DNA of 32,083 nt from Mycoemilia scoparia (lineage: Eukaryota; Kickxellomycota; Kickxellomycetes; Kickxellales; Kickxellaceae): contig JANBPU010000181.1 of the NCBI GenBank assembly GCA_027575805.1, positions 1 through 32,083 on the forward strand. Reading direction: 5' to 3'. The stretch's first letter is position 1. Each line of letters begins with the position of its first letter. Positions 8,571-19,613 of the stretch are shown here, in pieces. Position numbers and translations under genes: made by a program. Under the pieces are notes generated by a model that saw nothing but the letters and a program-made list of their open reading frames with translations, was not told the DNA's origin and made no database searches.

Positions 8571-11008
8571 ATGGCTGACACTGAGCATTCTAAAAGCAAG
8601 GAAACGAGTCCGGAAAGGACAGATGGTAAGATATGCCATATGCCAACACTGATCTAAACTAGTGAATATGTACTAACACCTGACCAACACACTTTAGCTA
8701 CTGCTGACAATAGTCCAGTGAGATGTGAAAAGCGAAAGGCTGCTGCTGAAACTATCTATGAGCATGAAGCCAGTCCAAAAAAGAAGAATAGAAAGGTGGA
8801 AGTGGTAGATGCCAGGTCTGGTCCTGAGCAAGTCCGCGAAACCAAGGATAAGGCATCAGAGAATGTTGATTCAACAACTATCCAAGAGAATAAGGAAATG
8901 GCGAGCATAGATAAACCCTCAGGCTCAGGATCCGCCAAAGAAGAGGGCATTGAGCCTAGTAAGTCTCCTCAACTCGATATTGAAGACCCAAAGCCAGAAG
9001 AGACAAACGACTCTTCTAATGATCTGACAGAGCCGGCGACTCCACAGAAGTTGGAAGCTGTCTCCGAGGCCGGGGAAAGCAGCGATGAGTATAGTGATAC
9101 TACCACCAATGATTCCGAGTGGGAGCGCAGGATATCAGAGCCAGCAAACCAAGTGCGGGACGAGTTGGGTTGGAAGCTCCTTTACAACAGCCACCTCCTA
9201 ACCCAGAGGAACGTTGACAAGAATGTGTGTGACGGGAGCAGTGGTGGTAAGAGTTGGGCTACACATCCTCCTTATAAAAAACTTCCTATTATGTTCCTTT
9301 CTAAGCATCTCTTGCCTTGATACAATAGAACCGAACCATGTCCTTGGCTCCAAGATCAACACTGGTGGCACAGACTGGCTCGAGATGATGGAGAACGACG
9401 AACTTTATGTGGACAAGACTCTGTTCTGCGATGTCATATGTACAGGATATATCCCAAACATGTTTTCCTGGCCTCCCGGATTTGGAAAGTCGCTGTATCT
9501 TTCTATGCTCTACCATTTCTATGACTGCACAGCCAGCGATGATCTTAGAGAGAGACGCCGCAAGCAGTTCATGAGATGCAGGGTTTACAAAGAGAATCGC
9601 GAGTTTTTTGACGAAAATTTTGCCACTAAGCCTGTTCTCCGATTGTCTTTCAAGGTAACTATAATACCAGGCTCTATTGACACAAGGAATTCTCGTTTTG
9701 CTGACATATTTATACGTTTGTGCTAATAGAACTTTGGTGGAGAGACATATAAGGAGTTGGGAGAGTCAGCCAACAATGAGATTTACAAGCAAGTTGTCAG
9801 GGTGTATCAAGATATGGTTTCTAATCTGGAGAAGGCAAAAGGATGGCTTACACAGATCAAGTTTGAGTATTTGATAAAAGAGCTATATAGATTGCAACAT
9901 CAATTGCACCTAAGAAATTTGGAAAATGTACCAGGCTCAATACTACAGTTTACCACAGACTCCTTGGAATGGTTTTATGATGCTACGGCAATTATTTTGA
10001 TCGATGATCTCGACGGAGGATTTGAAAACAGGTTCAAATATGGCCCAAATACAATAGCATCTGAACTAATAAGAGGGGAAATGGAAAGCGTTTTAAGTTC
10101 TATTCTCAAGGTAATAAAAGGCATCAATGTATATCAAATTGCCAATGCTTTGTGTACTAAATCCCACTCTGTATGACTTTTAGCCTGACTTCTCACCATA
10201 TGTCAAGGGCTTTAGACGTGGCATCCTGGCATGCCGTACCCCATTTTCGTTGGCAACAGGTTCCAGTGGTGTGAATAACGGCACTTGTACTAATATGAGG
10301 ATCAATGAAAACCCTTTCAAATACGAGTATGGCAGATACATATTCGATTTTGAAGAAAAAGAAGTCAAGCAGCTAATCCAAAGGGCAGTTGACGTCAATC
10401 CCTTCAATCCCCAAGCGGATGTTGACAAGCTCTTTCAAATTGCCAAGGAAATGTACTCAGGATACTGCAATAAAGGGCAAAAGACATTCAATCCCCAGAG
10501 CACTATTCAGTTTGCCAACCACATTTCGACTCTCAGAGATTTCGATGACGAGACCCTCAGCAGAATGGCTTCTCCGTTTTGGCAAGTATCTCAGTGTGTT
10601 GGAATAGTCGCTCCTATAAACGAAAAGCCCCCAAAGTGGTTCATATCTACTGCCAAGCTTCTGTTGTATGAATTTTGGAACGGAACTGGTGGAAAGCAGG
10701 TATTCAGCCAGCCTAGCGACTTTAAAAAGGATTGGAATAGTATGAAGGATGGAATAGTATTGTCCATGAGTCAGGCAAAGACCACTCGATACCCAGAAAA
10801 GGATGATGATATGGTGACTTGGATGTACCAACATGGCTACCTTACTACAAATGAAGCAGATTATCACATTCCCAACAGAGAGGTTGAGCTTCAGTGGAGA
10901 TTGATACTAAATAACTTGGCGCCAGGAACATTCCATAAAGACAAGGTCTATACCCTGGATAAGGATGAAATCCGCAAGATGCTCAGGGATGCCGAGATTC
11001 TGCCTTAG
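8571..11008 (+). CDS. AAA-ATPase-like (PF09820-type) protein, gene 1 of a tandem pair (5 exons, 711 aa)
   Basis: Exons: 8571-8625, 8698-9246, 9329-9654, 9730-10110, 10184-11008. The introns are 72-82 bp, all GT-AG, and the first carries a perfect TACTAAC branch site. The N-terminal ~200 residues are acidic, Ser/Glu-rich and disordered, with a basic KKKNRK patch that may be a nuclear signal. The NTPase domain follows: family signature YVDKT (228-232), P-loop FGKS (253-256, preceded by WPPG instead of the usual RPRR) and a Walker B-like IDDLD (about 401-405). A GYLT-type segment (MYQHGYLTTNEADYHIPNREVE) lies near the C-terminus. The protein ends without the PD-(D/E)XK nuclease domain that many family members carry. 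Substrate and function are unknown. A related gene starts 465 bp downstream on the same strand with the same intron after SFK. An upstream in-frame ATG at 8334 is an alternative start. Confidence 0.8.
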
Positions 11009-11088
11009 CACCAACTTGGAGTCGCAGCAACTTATTTTCCTATATTTAAATCTAAGCATCTATTTTATCATCATTCTGTTTATATCAC

Positions 11089-11094
11089 AATAAA
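11089..11094 (+). terminator. Possible polyadenylation signal of AAA-ATPase-like gene 1
   Basis: AATAAA in ATCACAATAAAATCG, about 80 bp after the stop codon of gene 1. Confidence 0.4.
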
Positions 11095-11332
11095 ATCGTT
11101 TCAGATATTTTAGAATATTTGATTCACCCAATATAAATGTCAAGCTTCAGCACTTTTTAATGCCATTTGATGTATAAACATTAGAACATGGGCTTTTTAT
11201 ACAATAACAACTTGAAACTGATTATAGCTTTGTGCTATAAGTCTCTACCAATTATGTTAAATATTATAAGGGCGCAATTAAATAGCTAAACAGAAATTCA
11301 CATATAATTTTGCAACATCTGCCCAATAAACC

Positions 11333-11340
11333 TATAAATA
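11333..11340 (+). promoter_or_regulatory. TATA-like element of AAA-ATPase-like gene 2
   Basis: TATAAATA, about 133 bp before the proposed start codon, followed by a CT-rich stretch. It is flanked by CCAAT and its inverse ATTGG. Confidence 0.35.
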
Positions 11341-11472
11341 TTGGCTCCATCCCTTTCAAGAAAACATTACATTTCTCATTTCAAACTCCGCTATACATAA
11401 TACCTTTTATCCTTTTCATTGTCATCACAATATTCGCTTGTTAGATAAACAGAGATTTATATTTCCCTTGAC

Positions 11473-14097
11473 ATGGCTAATCAGGACACAAGAGGTATGA
11501 AGAGTCAGCATTAAAACACTATATCAGTTCCAGTTCAAATGGATTGCTAACATTTTTGGATGGTCCGTCGAAGGATCCAATGCCTGCTTTGAAGCAGATT
11601 TAGACGAAATTTCCACAAAATTCGAAGAGCTTGATCTGGTTAATAAGCCACTACCAGAATGGTAAGAGCCCATTTATACTTATCGATGCAGCTGCAAATG
11701 CATTTGCATGACTAAACAATATGTTTTGAATATATTAAATAATAGGCCTCAAGGCGCCATGAAGGATGGTAAATATACAACAGACAAGGTAGATTTGTCG
11801 CCGTTATAAAAGGAACTATTGCTAACACTATAGGTCTTTGTTATAGTGAACTTCGAGGCAATGAGAGGAAAGACTGAACACGCGGATAACTATGTAAACT
11901 ATATTCTGAGAGAAATTAGCTTTATTGATAAGACCAAGCACATAGAGAATATCTTCAAAAGCAAGAGCCGCACTATTGTCTTCTACCGCCCTCGTCGCTC
12001 TGGAAAATCAACATTCCTGTCAATGATCTATGCATACTCAGCAAAGTATCTCGCACCCAAAGTCAAAAGAGACAAGCTCTTCAAAGCCACTCATATAAAG
12101 TACATTTCGGATGTGAAAAGGAAGCACGGAAACAAGCATACGGTGATATACCTTTCATTTAAGGCAAGTTTTGAACTGATGTCTGTCTTTATACGAATTT
12201 CAGCATATATACTCAACAATGTTTTCTGTTATAGAATGTGATTGGTGTGACATTTGATAAAATTATTGACAATATTTTCAAAGCTATAAAAAGTGCTTTA
12301 AGTGACGTTATTCAGCAATTATATGACCACCTAAAAACCATCAAAGGCACTGGTGACACCAGCTCAAAGAGAAGAAAGCTCAGCAATGAAAATGAAATAG
12401 ATAGGGATACTATTTTAGGCGCTATTGAGAAACTCAAGAACCTTAGTGGGATATCCACCAGTTTAGAGAAAATTGCCAGCATATTTTTCGAAATGGTAAA
12501 GGCACTCAGGCTGATTAATGAAAAGGGTTCAATTTTTCTTGTTGATGAGTTTGACCAGCCCTTAGTAAGACTGATGCAAATTGGAGCAAACAAAAAGAGT
12601 GTCTATTATGTGCGTGATGAGCTGAAGAAGATGCACGAGACGATATTTGTAAGTATTTGACCACTTCTGATTGTTTCCTATGGTTACCAGCATTTTAAGG
12701 GTTGTTTATTTGGGTTTGTTATATAGCAAGACCCGAGATTCTTCAAAATAGTCATGACCAGCGTCTATTCCTTTTCTAGTGAGTGGGCTTTTGGTGAATA
12801 CGCAAGGGATATCCAAACCTCACACGTCAACTTCAAAGAGCCAAACCAGCCAAACATCTATCAGGATGCCATTGGATTTACTGTGAAAGAGTCTGCAATG
12901 AACTACACGAGCGCAAGGATACTGCATTGCAATGATTTATCTGTCAGGGAGTTTACTAGTTACTGCAAAACATGGTATGGCGGCTTTAGGGTTGGAACAG
13001 CCGAAATAATCAACCCACGCTCATTTATTGGCTTATTGAAGGAATTGATTGCAGATAAACCCCACGGCTTGCAGGATGTGTCCAAATACTTCAAGCCAAG
13101 ATGGAGTGAAGGGAACAATGATGGCTTTGAAGACATGGCTATATATATTAGCCAAATAGAACCTTTTACTACAATTGCTCTGTCGCTAATAAGCAACTAC
13201 CTTGTTCGCCAGACCAGAGGCGAAGGCAGATCAAATCGGTTTGTGGAATTTGAAAATGTATCCAGGCCTATCTTAGAATACAATCCAAGCGAAACCACAC
13301 CAGTCAAAATACTCGATGGAAGCCTGCCAGAGCCCATTAATGACAATAATGATGGCGAATCTGTTTTCTATGATCACGGGTTCTCCATGGCGTATTATGC
13401 CGGGTACCTGACTATGATCCCACCACCCTCACCATATGGCAAAGAATGCTACATTGCAATTCCCAACCATGAGATGCTATTTGAATGGTTCCGATGTATA
13501 ACAAAAAAGAATGGCTTTGAAGTTGGCTATGATATAATTGATGATTTTGGTAAACGGCTGGTGTCTGCTGGTGCCAGCGATTTAGAATATGAGCTCAAGG
13601 AATTCAAAAGTGTTGTTAATGCATTTAAGAAGTTCTATAAACGGATATGCAATGCCTTTTACTTGAAACAGCGCTTTACTGCTGTACATTGCTTATTTGC
13701 TTTGTCGCTATTTTCAAGGGCGTTTGATATTCGTAGCGAGGACTTTAGACCACAGAGCTCTCTCATCAGGATGACTGCGGTTCCAAGAACCATCAAGGAT
13801 TTCCAAACAACCAAAGATCACTGCATTTCTATTGCCTTAAGTATGGAAGAGAAAACAGAGAAAATTTTGGACAGTCATCATCGAGAACTAACCAGAGCAC
13901 AGGAACGATCAGAGGAGGCTCTTGGCAAACTTCTCAGCAAAGAATACATTAGAAAAGTAAACAGGGATACAAAGTTTATTAGTGTTGGAATGCATGGTGA
14001 CTGGTTCAGCATTAGATTTGCAAGGCTGGCTGTTGATGTGCATGGTAAATGTAAGCCATCTAAGCACGAGTACCATGGAAATATTGATAGCCAATAA
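11473..14097 (+). CDS. AAA-ATPase-like protein with degenerate PD-(D/E)XK-type C-terminus, gene 2 of the pair (6 exons, 736 aa)
   Basis: Proposed exons: 11473-11494, 11598-11661, 11746-11768, 11847-12163, 12235-12648, 12727-14097. The first junction is uncertain: acceptors at 11573 and 11603 also keep frame. Intron 4 (12164-12234) begins GC, in the context AAG/GCAAGT. The NTPase domain has FIDKT (62-66), P-loop RPRRSGKS (K90) and Walker B LVDEFD (D246, E247). A family WYGG motif (W363) and GYLTM/IPNHEMLFEWF segment follow. The last ~150 residues align in layout with the DUF1703-type nuclease tail, including the EEALGKLLSKEYI helix and the ISVGMHGD strand. However, the GRPD...E-x-K core is replaced (FRPQSSLIR ... 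ISIALSME), so nuclease activity is unlikely. It is a tandem paralogue of gene 1, sharing the intron after SFK. Cellular role is unknown. Confidence 0.8.
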
Positions 14098-15142
14098 AGA
14101 ATCTTTGTAGGCCTGAATTTCCAATAATTTTTATATTTGCACATTTTATTTTGTTGTTTTTATTAGTATTTTGGTTAATTAGTTTCAGTTATATTAGCTT
14201 AATAAATTTTCCATATCAGTATACGGCTTTAATTATTCATGAAACTAACAGAATCCCTTAAGAGCCAGCAAAAAGCTATTCTATTCCAAATATATATCAT
14301 CAGGATTTCCTCCGAAAAAGGCATACTGAAATAAATAAAACAGTAATTAGTAACTAGTTATTTTTAGTTAGAGAAAAGCTTTATTTTATTATTAATGTCA
14401 CTTACTAATCCTAATACAAGTCTATAAACTTAAAATTACTTTTGGGTAGTAAAAATATATAGCTGATATCCAACTATAACGAATGCAGCTAATTTTCCTT
14501 CTTTTCTAGCTGACAGCCCAGGATAGTTCAGAATGAACATAAACTGCCGAGTAAGTTGTTTTAGAAAAAATCTTATAAAATAATTCTGAATGGCTCTGAA
14601 TAGGAAAGAATATAATGATATAGAGCGAAATAAATCTAGTGATGTTGGGTACTATAGCTAGTATTATAGTTCTATCTCTTTTAAACCCTTTAACTATAAA
14701 TTTCTTTAATTAAATAACAGTATAGTTTATAAAAGGCAAAAGTAGGATTCCAAAGCTCATCTTTTATGAAAATATTAAAGAAATTGCATTAAAATGTTAA
14801 AAAGGAACAAATCTACATTAGACTGGTTTGTTTAGAACCATTGTAAATGACTTAGGATTAAAAACCTTCTAATCAATTGAGTCATGGCCTGACTATAAGT
14901 ATTTCCAATATAGATCAAGTTTTTTTACATTACATTTCTCAAGCTTAATCATTATGTCCAGCACTTACACGACCATCAACAACACAGTTAGATTGTAATA
15001 CTAAATGCGATATTTATCAAATGATCACCATCATGACAATAATTATATAAATAGAAAAAAATAAGTAATGAAAAAATAAAAAAAGGTATACAAGAACAAT
15101 CGCTCACTTTCCATCATAAATCGATGATGTATAAAAGTGCTT
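14098..15142. other. Intergenic between convergent AAA-ATPase-like gene 2 and MCM6
   Basis: About 1 kb of AT-rich sequence between two 3' ends, with an AATAAA at about 14201 that could end gene 2 transcripts. No gene, RNA gene or recognisable repeat is seen. Confidence 0.5.
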
Positions 15143-18100
15143 TTAAGCATCAATTCCAAAGTTTGGATGAAGAGTAAGCAATGGTCCACGATCTTCCTCT
15201 TCAGCGGCACTAACCGGGTTATCAGACTGTTGAACAACTCCACTAGCTCCAACTTGTCTCAATGCAATTATACATCCATCCACCTGAATAAGATAACGAA
15301 GTACCATCTTGGCTTGACGCAACTCATTTTCAAAATCTTGCTCAGTCTCCATGGCTTCTTCACGTTGTGACAAATACCATTCAACCAGATCTTGTTGTCT
15401 TATACCTTCATATGGCGTTGAAGATTCAGCCGAATCCTTGTCTCCACCAGTGGTGTTGTTCTGTAATCTTTGTTCTGCCAAGGTCTCAGACTCGTGAAGA
15501 TGTAACAGCATCATGGCTCTTATACGATCAAAGTCTTCACGTTTGATTGTAACCTTCTTGGATTGTGAGGTGCTGCCTTCAGTACCAATGTTGAATGAGC
15601 TCTCTCCACCATCGACATTGGCAGAGGATTCAACATCCATTGAGTCTCCAGAGCCCTGAAGGCTATTGGTATTTCCTTCAAGAACGTCGCTTGGTCTGAG
15701 AACATTGTTCATGTCTCGCTCAACATCATCAACTGCATCAAACACATCAACATCTTCCATCTCAACATGCACAATTGATCGACGAAGCAAACGCACAGCT
15801 TCACGGACATGGTGTTCATGGATTTCCTTTTCACAATGTACTCTAGCCAATGCCTCACTAAGGCGAATCAGTGATTCAAGCTGGCGAACAGTTATACGGT
15901 ATGAACTACGACCACCACCAACATCTTCTTGACGAAGATTACGATAGGCACTCCACAAATGCTCAGCAGCCTGTGGAGTAATACGAGGCTTTATCATACG
16001 AGCATATTGGATATATCTACGAAGCTGGGCTGGAGTGAATGGTGGATCAACTGCCTCATCAGTATACTGATGGACAGAAACAATATGTCTGGCAATGTTA
16101 AAGTCACTGGTTTCATTGGCTTCATCTAGCACCACGAAGAACAGGTCAAAACGTGACAGAATGGGGGCAGACATTGCAACATTTTGACGAAGAGTTAGGC
16201 GACGATCATAGCGACCACCAACTGGATTTGCAGCAGCAAGGATGGAAGTGCGGGCATTCAGGGTGGCATGGATACCAGCCTTGGCAATGGAAATAGTTTG
16301 TTGCTCCATGGCTTCATGGATGGCAACTTGATCAGCCACATCCATCTTGTCAAATTCATCAATACAACAGATGCCATGATCAGCCAGCATAAGCGCACCA
16401 GCTTCGATGGTAAATTCTCCAGTTTCTTCATCCTTTACGACTGAAGCTGTAAGACCAGCTGCTGAAGAGGCCTTTCCGGAAGTAAATACAGCACGAGGAA
16501 GGAAAGATGCAACATATTTGAGGAACTGAGATTTGGATACTGAGGGATCACCAACAATGCAAACATTGATATCACCACGGAGACGCATACCCTCAGATGT
16601 TCGTTTGTGTACACCACCCATCAGCTGCAAAAGGATGCCTCTCTTTACTTCTTCGTGACCAAATACCGTGGGAGCAATACTTTGAACTAATTTAGAATAC
16701 ACTGTGTTAGTCATACTACTCATGGCCTCAAGTTCCTCACGCTCTTCGCGAGTAAGTGAAGCCAAGAACCTCTGACAGTTTTCCTCAGTACCAGCCTCAC
16801 CATCGTCGTCCTCATTGCCACCATATGAATCATCGCCATTTTTGTCAGCAGCTCCATCTTTGAGGGCCGCAGGGATAGCCTGGTTTCTATCATTTAGATC
16901 GCCACCAATACCTGCAGTAGCAGAATAGGCATAAGAAGCCAAAAATACCAGACGATAGGTCAATTCACGACTTCCAAGTGCTTTGATTCCAGAAATGCCC
17001 TCACCAGCAAGTCCTCGACGACGAGAGTTAGGATCCTGATCCTTCTGGGCGACAACCGACTGACCAGGACCCCCCAATTGCGATACATCTGGTACGGCAA
17101 TGATGCATCCAGTAAATACACCTCGGTCACCTGGCTTAACTCGCTCTACAATATCGTTACGCACAATGACGTCCAAAGTTCTAGGCATAGATCCTGCTGG
17201 AATTTCACTGGCATGCTCCTGCAAACGAATACGCTGCCAATCCGAAAACTGACTCTGATCAACCATCAAAGTCCACAAGGTACGATTCTGACAATTCGGA
17301 TCGATACACAAACTAGGCTCGGTATACTTGAACTGCTGTATAACTCCAGGAACTTCTTTTGAACACTCATCACACCGAAAAGCGCCATTAACCAATTCAG
17401 GCCTGACTTCGCTTGTTCTGGTAACAGTGCCACTGACACTAGTGAGCTGGCCCAACTTGTCAGTTCTTAACTCACGGACTCTCAAAATTCCTGGAAGCCC
17501 ATAAAACGCTACCGAGAGAGGTTGCTGCTGGAGTACATCATCAACATCATCCAGATCTTCGCGAACAAGCCTTTGGATCTTTACATAAACACGCTCAACA
17601 GCTCGACACAAAAACGGTTCAAGTCTCAGATAGTTTTCCATCAAATATGTTGCCAAGGTTTCATCAAACAATACGATATGGCGGTAATCGACAAACACAG
17701 TACTGCAATCTTCGAGTCTGAGATTGGCCAATTGCTTGACATATGGGCGACCGGCATAACCGTCTTCTTGATTATCTGCCACATCGCCATTGTAGATGTC
17801 TTGGGCTTCTTGGCTGGTTTCGTCTACAAAGTTTTCCAAAAACAATTCAAATGTTTCGCGGACCTTTTCGGCCACCTCGTCACGAATTTTTGGTCTGTCT
17901 TGCATTTTTCTGATGGCATCTCCCATTCTTAGTCGGCGTTCGCGGTCAATTTGAACCTGCTCGCTAGTCGTCAATCCGCCTCCTCCATTTCTTTTGTTTT
18001 GACTGTCTCCGATGTTGCTTTGTTGTTGGTTGTTTGCGGCTCCATGGTAGACGGATGTACTAGAATAGAGGCCGTTTTTTAGTCCGCTGGTACCAGTTGA

Positions 18101-18322
18101 TGGCCCAGGAGTAGGAGCTTCGCTATAGAGTTGGCTTGGTAAAGTCGAAGACAGACCATGTATTCTACCACTATTTTTGTTGGAGCTTTGGTGTTGAGTG
18201 TTGGCGCTGGATTGCAGACCATCATCGAAGTCTGATGGCAAAGGGCCCATGGATGACGGGAGTGGAGCTTGACTACTTAGACGGTTATTCCCGCTACCAG
18301 TATTGTCGTTTCTAGCTGGCAT
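15143..18322 (-). CDS. MCM6: MCM6, subunit of the MCM2-7 replicative helicase (single exon, 1059 aa)
   Basis: Subunit of the hexameric helicase loaded at origins and activated in S phase in the nucleus. The N-terminal ~115 residues are Ser/Asn/Gln-rich and disordered. The MCM N-terminal domain follows, with a zinc-binding CDEC...CIDPNC (C317, C320, C339, C344). The AAA+ core has Walker A GDPSVSKS (K597), Walker B CCIDEFDK (D655, E656), the MCM segment MEQQTISIAKAG and arginine finger SRFD (R724). The tail is a winged-helix-type domain. MCM6 rather than another MCM is indicated by LEDCSTVFVDYRHI, the LTYRLVFLA segment and the C-terminal extension. It is longer than human MCM6 (about 820) because of the N-terminal region, an acidic Gly/Asp-rich insert near 475-515 and a Ser/Gly-rich linker after the AAA+ domain. 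The start is the first ATG of the frame. Confidence 0.96.
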   Translation of the reverse strand: MPARNDNTGSGNNRLSSQAPLPSSMGPLPSDFDDGLQSSANTQHQSSNKNSGRIHGLSSTLPSQLYSEAPTPGPSTGTSGLKNGLYSSTSVYHGAANNQQQSNIGDSQNKRNGGGGLTTSEQVQIDRERRLRMGDAIRKMQDRPKIRDEVAEKVRETFELFLENFVDETSQEAQDIYNGDVADNQEDGYAGRPYVKQLANLRLEDCSTVFVDYRHIVLFDETLATYLMENYLRLEPFLCRAVERVYVKIQRLVREDLDDVDDVLQQQPLSVAFYGLPGILRVRELRTDKLGQLTSVSGTVTRTSEVRPELVNGAFRCDECSKEVPGVIQQFKYTEPSLCIDPNCQNRTLWTLMVDQSQFSDWQRIRLQEHASEIPAGSMPRTLDVIVRNDIVERVKPGDRGVFTGCIIAVPDVSQLGGPGQSVVAQKDQDPNSRRRGLAGEGISGIKALGSRELTYRLVFLASYAYSATAGIGGDLNDRNQAIPAALKDGAADKNGDDSYGGNEDDDGEAGTEENCQRFLASLTREEREELEAMSSMTNTVYSKLVQSIAPTVFGHEEVKRGILLQLMGGVHKRTSEGMRLRGDINVCIVGDPSVSKSQFLKYVASFLPRAVFTSGKASSAAGLTASVVKDEETGEFTIEAGALMLADHGICCIDEFDKMDVADQVAIHEAMEQQTISIAKAGIHATLNARTSILAAANPVGGRYDRRLTLRQNVAMSAPILSRFDLFFVVLDEANETSDFNIARHIVSVHQYTDEAVDPPFTPAQLRRYIQYARMIKPRITPQAAEHLWSAYRNLRQEDVGGGRSSYRITVRQLESLIRLSEALARVHCEKEIHEHHVREAVRLLRRSIVHVEMEDVDVFDAVDDVERDMNNVLRPSDVLEGNTNSLQGSGDSMDVESSANVDGGESSFNIGTEGSTSQSKKVTIKREDFDRIRAMMLLHLHESETLAEQRLQNNTTGGDKDSAESSTPYEGIRQQDLVEWYLSQREEAMETEQDFENELRQAKMVLRYLIQVDGCIIALRQVGASGVVQQSDNPVSAAEEEDRGPLLTLHPNFGIDA

Positions 18323-18879
18323 ATTTTCAGTCCGAGTTTAGTATTGGGAGGTAGATATTAAGACTTGTGACAGGATAACAAAGTAAACAAGGAGATAGGA
18401 AGGTTCTTTCGGAGTGTATATATATATATATATATGTATTGTGTTTAAAAATAAAAAGAGGTGTGGGTTATTTATTCAAGAAGGGGAAAAGAAAGGGTCA
18501 GAGATAGGCAGAGATGAAAAAAGTAAATAATGCTAGAAGCCCTCCTGTCTTGTCCTGATTCTTGTCCAAAAAAATAAACAAAAGCTTCTCTCCTGTCTTA
18601 CAGTAGCTGTGAATGAAAGTGTAAACACACTGGTTGGTTGATTATTGATTGAGCTTGACTTGGATAATGGAGTTGTTTGAACTTTAATTATTACCCTTGA
18701 TTTACTCGATCATGATTAACAACTCATTAGTTTTGTTTGCTCATAATGAACTGTCAAATCACTAAAATCATTGGTTCTATTATTTGCATCAGATGTTGCT
18801 ACTACAAGGCTTTATTTCACACAAGTGATTAGGAATAAGGTCTTCCCAAAAAATCATTATCAAAAATTATAATAAAATT
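18323..18879. other. Intergenic, 5' side of MCM6
   Basis: Holds the MCM6 promoter region on the minus strand, including a TA microsatellite at 18417-18435. No ORF or RNA gene is supported. Confidence 0.45.
18417..18435. repeat. TA microsatellite upstream of MCM6
   Basis: About nine TA units, 95 bp before the MCM6 start codon on the other strand. Confidence 0.8.
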
Positions 18880-18985
18880 ATAGGGGTAGTTATTTTTGAT
18901 GGGCTATGGAGTCACTCATTTGGCTGGGATTGCCCCTATAATCGGTGGCCACCAAAAGTCACCCTTCAAAAATAACTACCCATAT
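18880..18985. mobile_element. Palindromic MITE A, copy 5
   Basis: The left end is ATAGGGGTAGTTATTTTTGA and the right end CTTCAAAAATAACTACCCAT, near-perfect inverted repeats. The interior reads CACTCATTTGGCTGGGATTG, then CCCCTATAATCGGTGGCCAC. With the copy at 29634 it is the best-preserved full-length member and shows the family length of about 106 bp. Confidence 0.75.
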
Positions 18986-19613
18986 ACACATATTAATAGA
19001 TGAAATAATAAGAGGCAATAGTCAGTAATGATCGAATCACAATTACAATAGCATAATCAATAGTTCGTAAGAATCAAACAATAATAATACATAGATTCAA
19101 GGGAAAAGTCACTTTCACATCATCCCTGAAAGGACAATATGTATCTTCGCATACATCTAAACTTGGCCATCATTAAAAATTATTATTCAAATTTATGGTA
19201 TATTTTGCTGAGACTCACCCACAACATTCTGTAGCTGATCAATTGTGAAACTTGACCACATGCATTTCTTAATCATGATGTAAAATATAATACGGTTTTG
19301 AAAGACAAAGAAATCCTGAAATAAAGAAGCAACTTCGAAAGAGGTAGAATAAAAGAAAGCTGATAATAGGTGAGCCAATGATAACATCAATGAGATCAAT
19401 TATGACATAACCAATGGTAACATAAAAATCATGGTAAAAATGCCTCGTAATTTAAAAATGCTCATGTCGTCATGACCTTAGCAATACCCACATACACACA
19501 TACACACATTCCATTTATAAATCATGGCTGCCTCCTGAGATTTCTTACCTCGCTTTGCTTTATTTTGCTCCCAACAAACCCATCTATTCTTTTAGCCATC
19601 TTTATTAGGAAAT
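18986..19613. other. Intergenic, 5' side of SOD1
   Basis: AT-rich, with a short CACATA repeat near 19490-19508 and a TATA-like TTTATAAA at 19514-19521. No other gene is seen. Confidence 0.45.
19514..19521 (+). promoter_or_regulatory. TATA box of SOD1
   Basis: TTTATAAA, 93 bp before the SOD1 ATG, followed by a CT-rich leader. Confidence 0.5.

Larger units (their letters stand above)
11009..11472. other. Intergenic between the two AAA-ATPase-like genes
   Basis: Contains a polyadenylation-type AATAAA at 11089-11094 for gene 1 and a TATA-like TATAAATA at 11333-11340 for gene 2. A 14-base string AAGGGCGCAATTAA (about 11268) recurs inverted at about 25192, possibly as part of a decayed repeat. 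Confidence 0.45.

Noticed and set aside
11789..11833. 45 bp intron in gene 2 (donor GTAGAT)
   Set aside because: The alternative 11769-11846 (donor GTAAAT, 78 bp) fits the intron size range, leaves a proper branch-to-acceptor distance and joins directly to the VNFEAMR segment.
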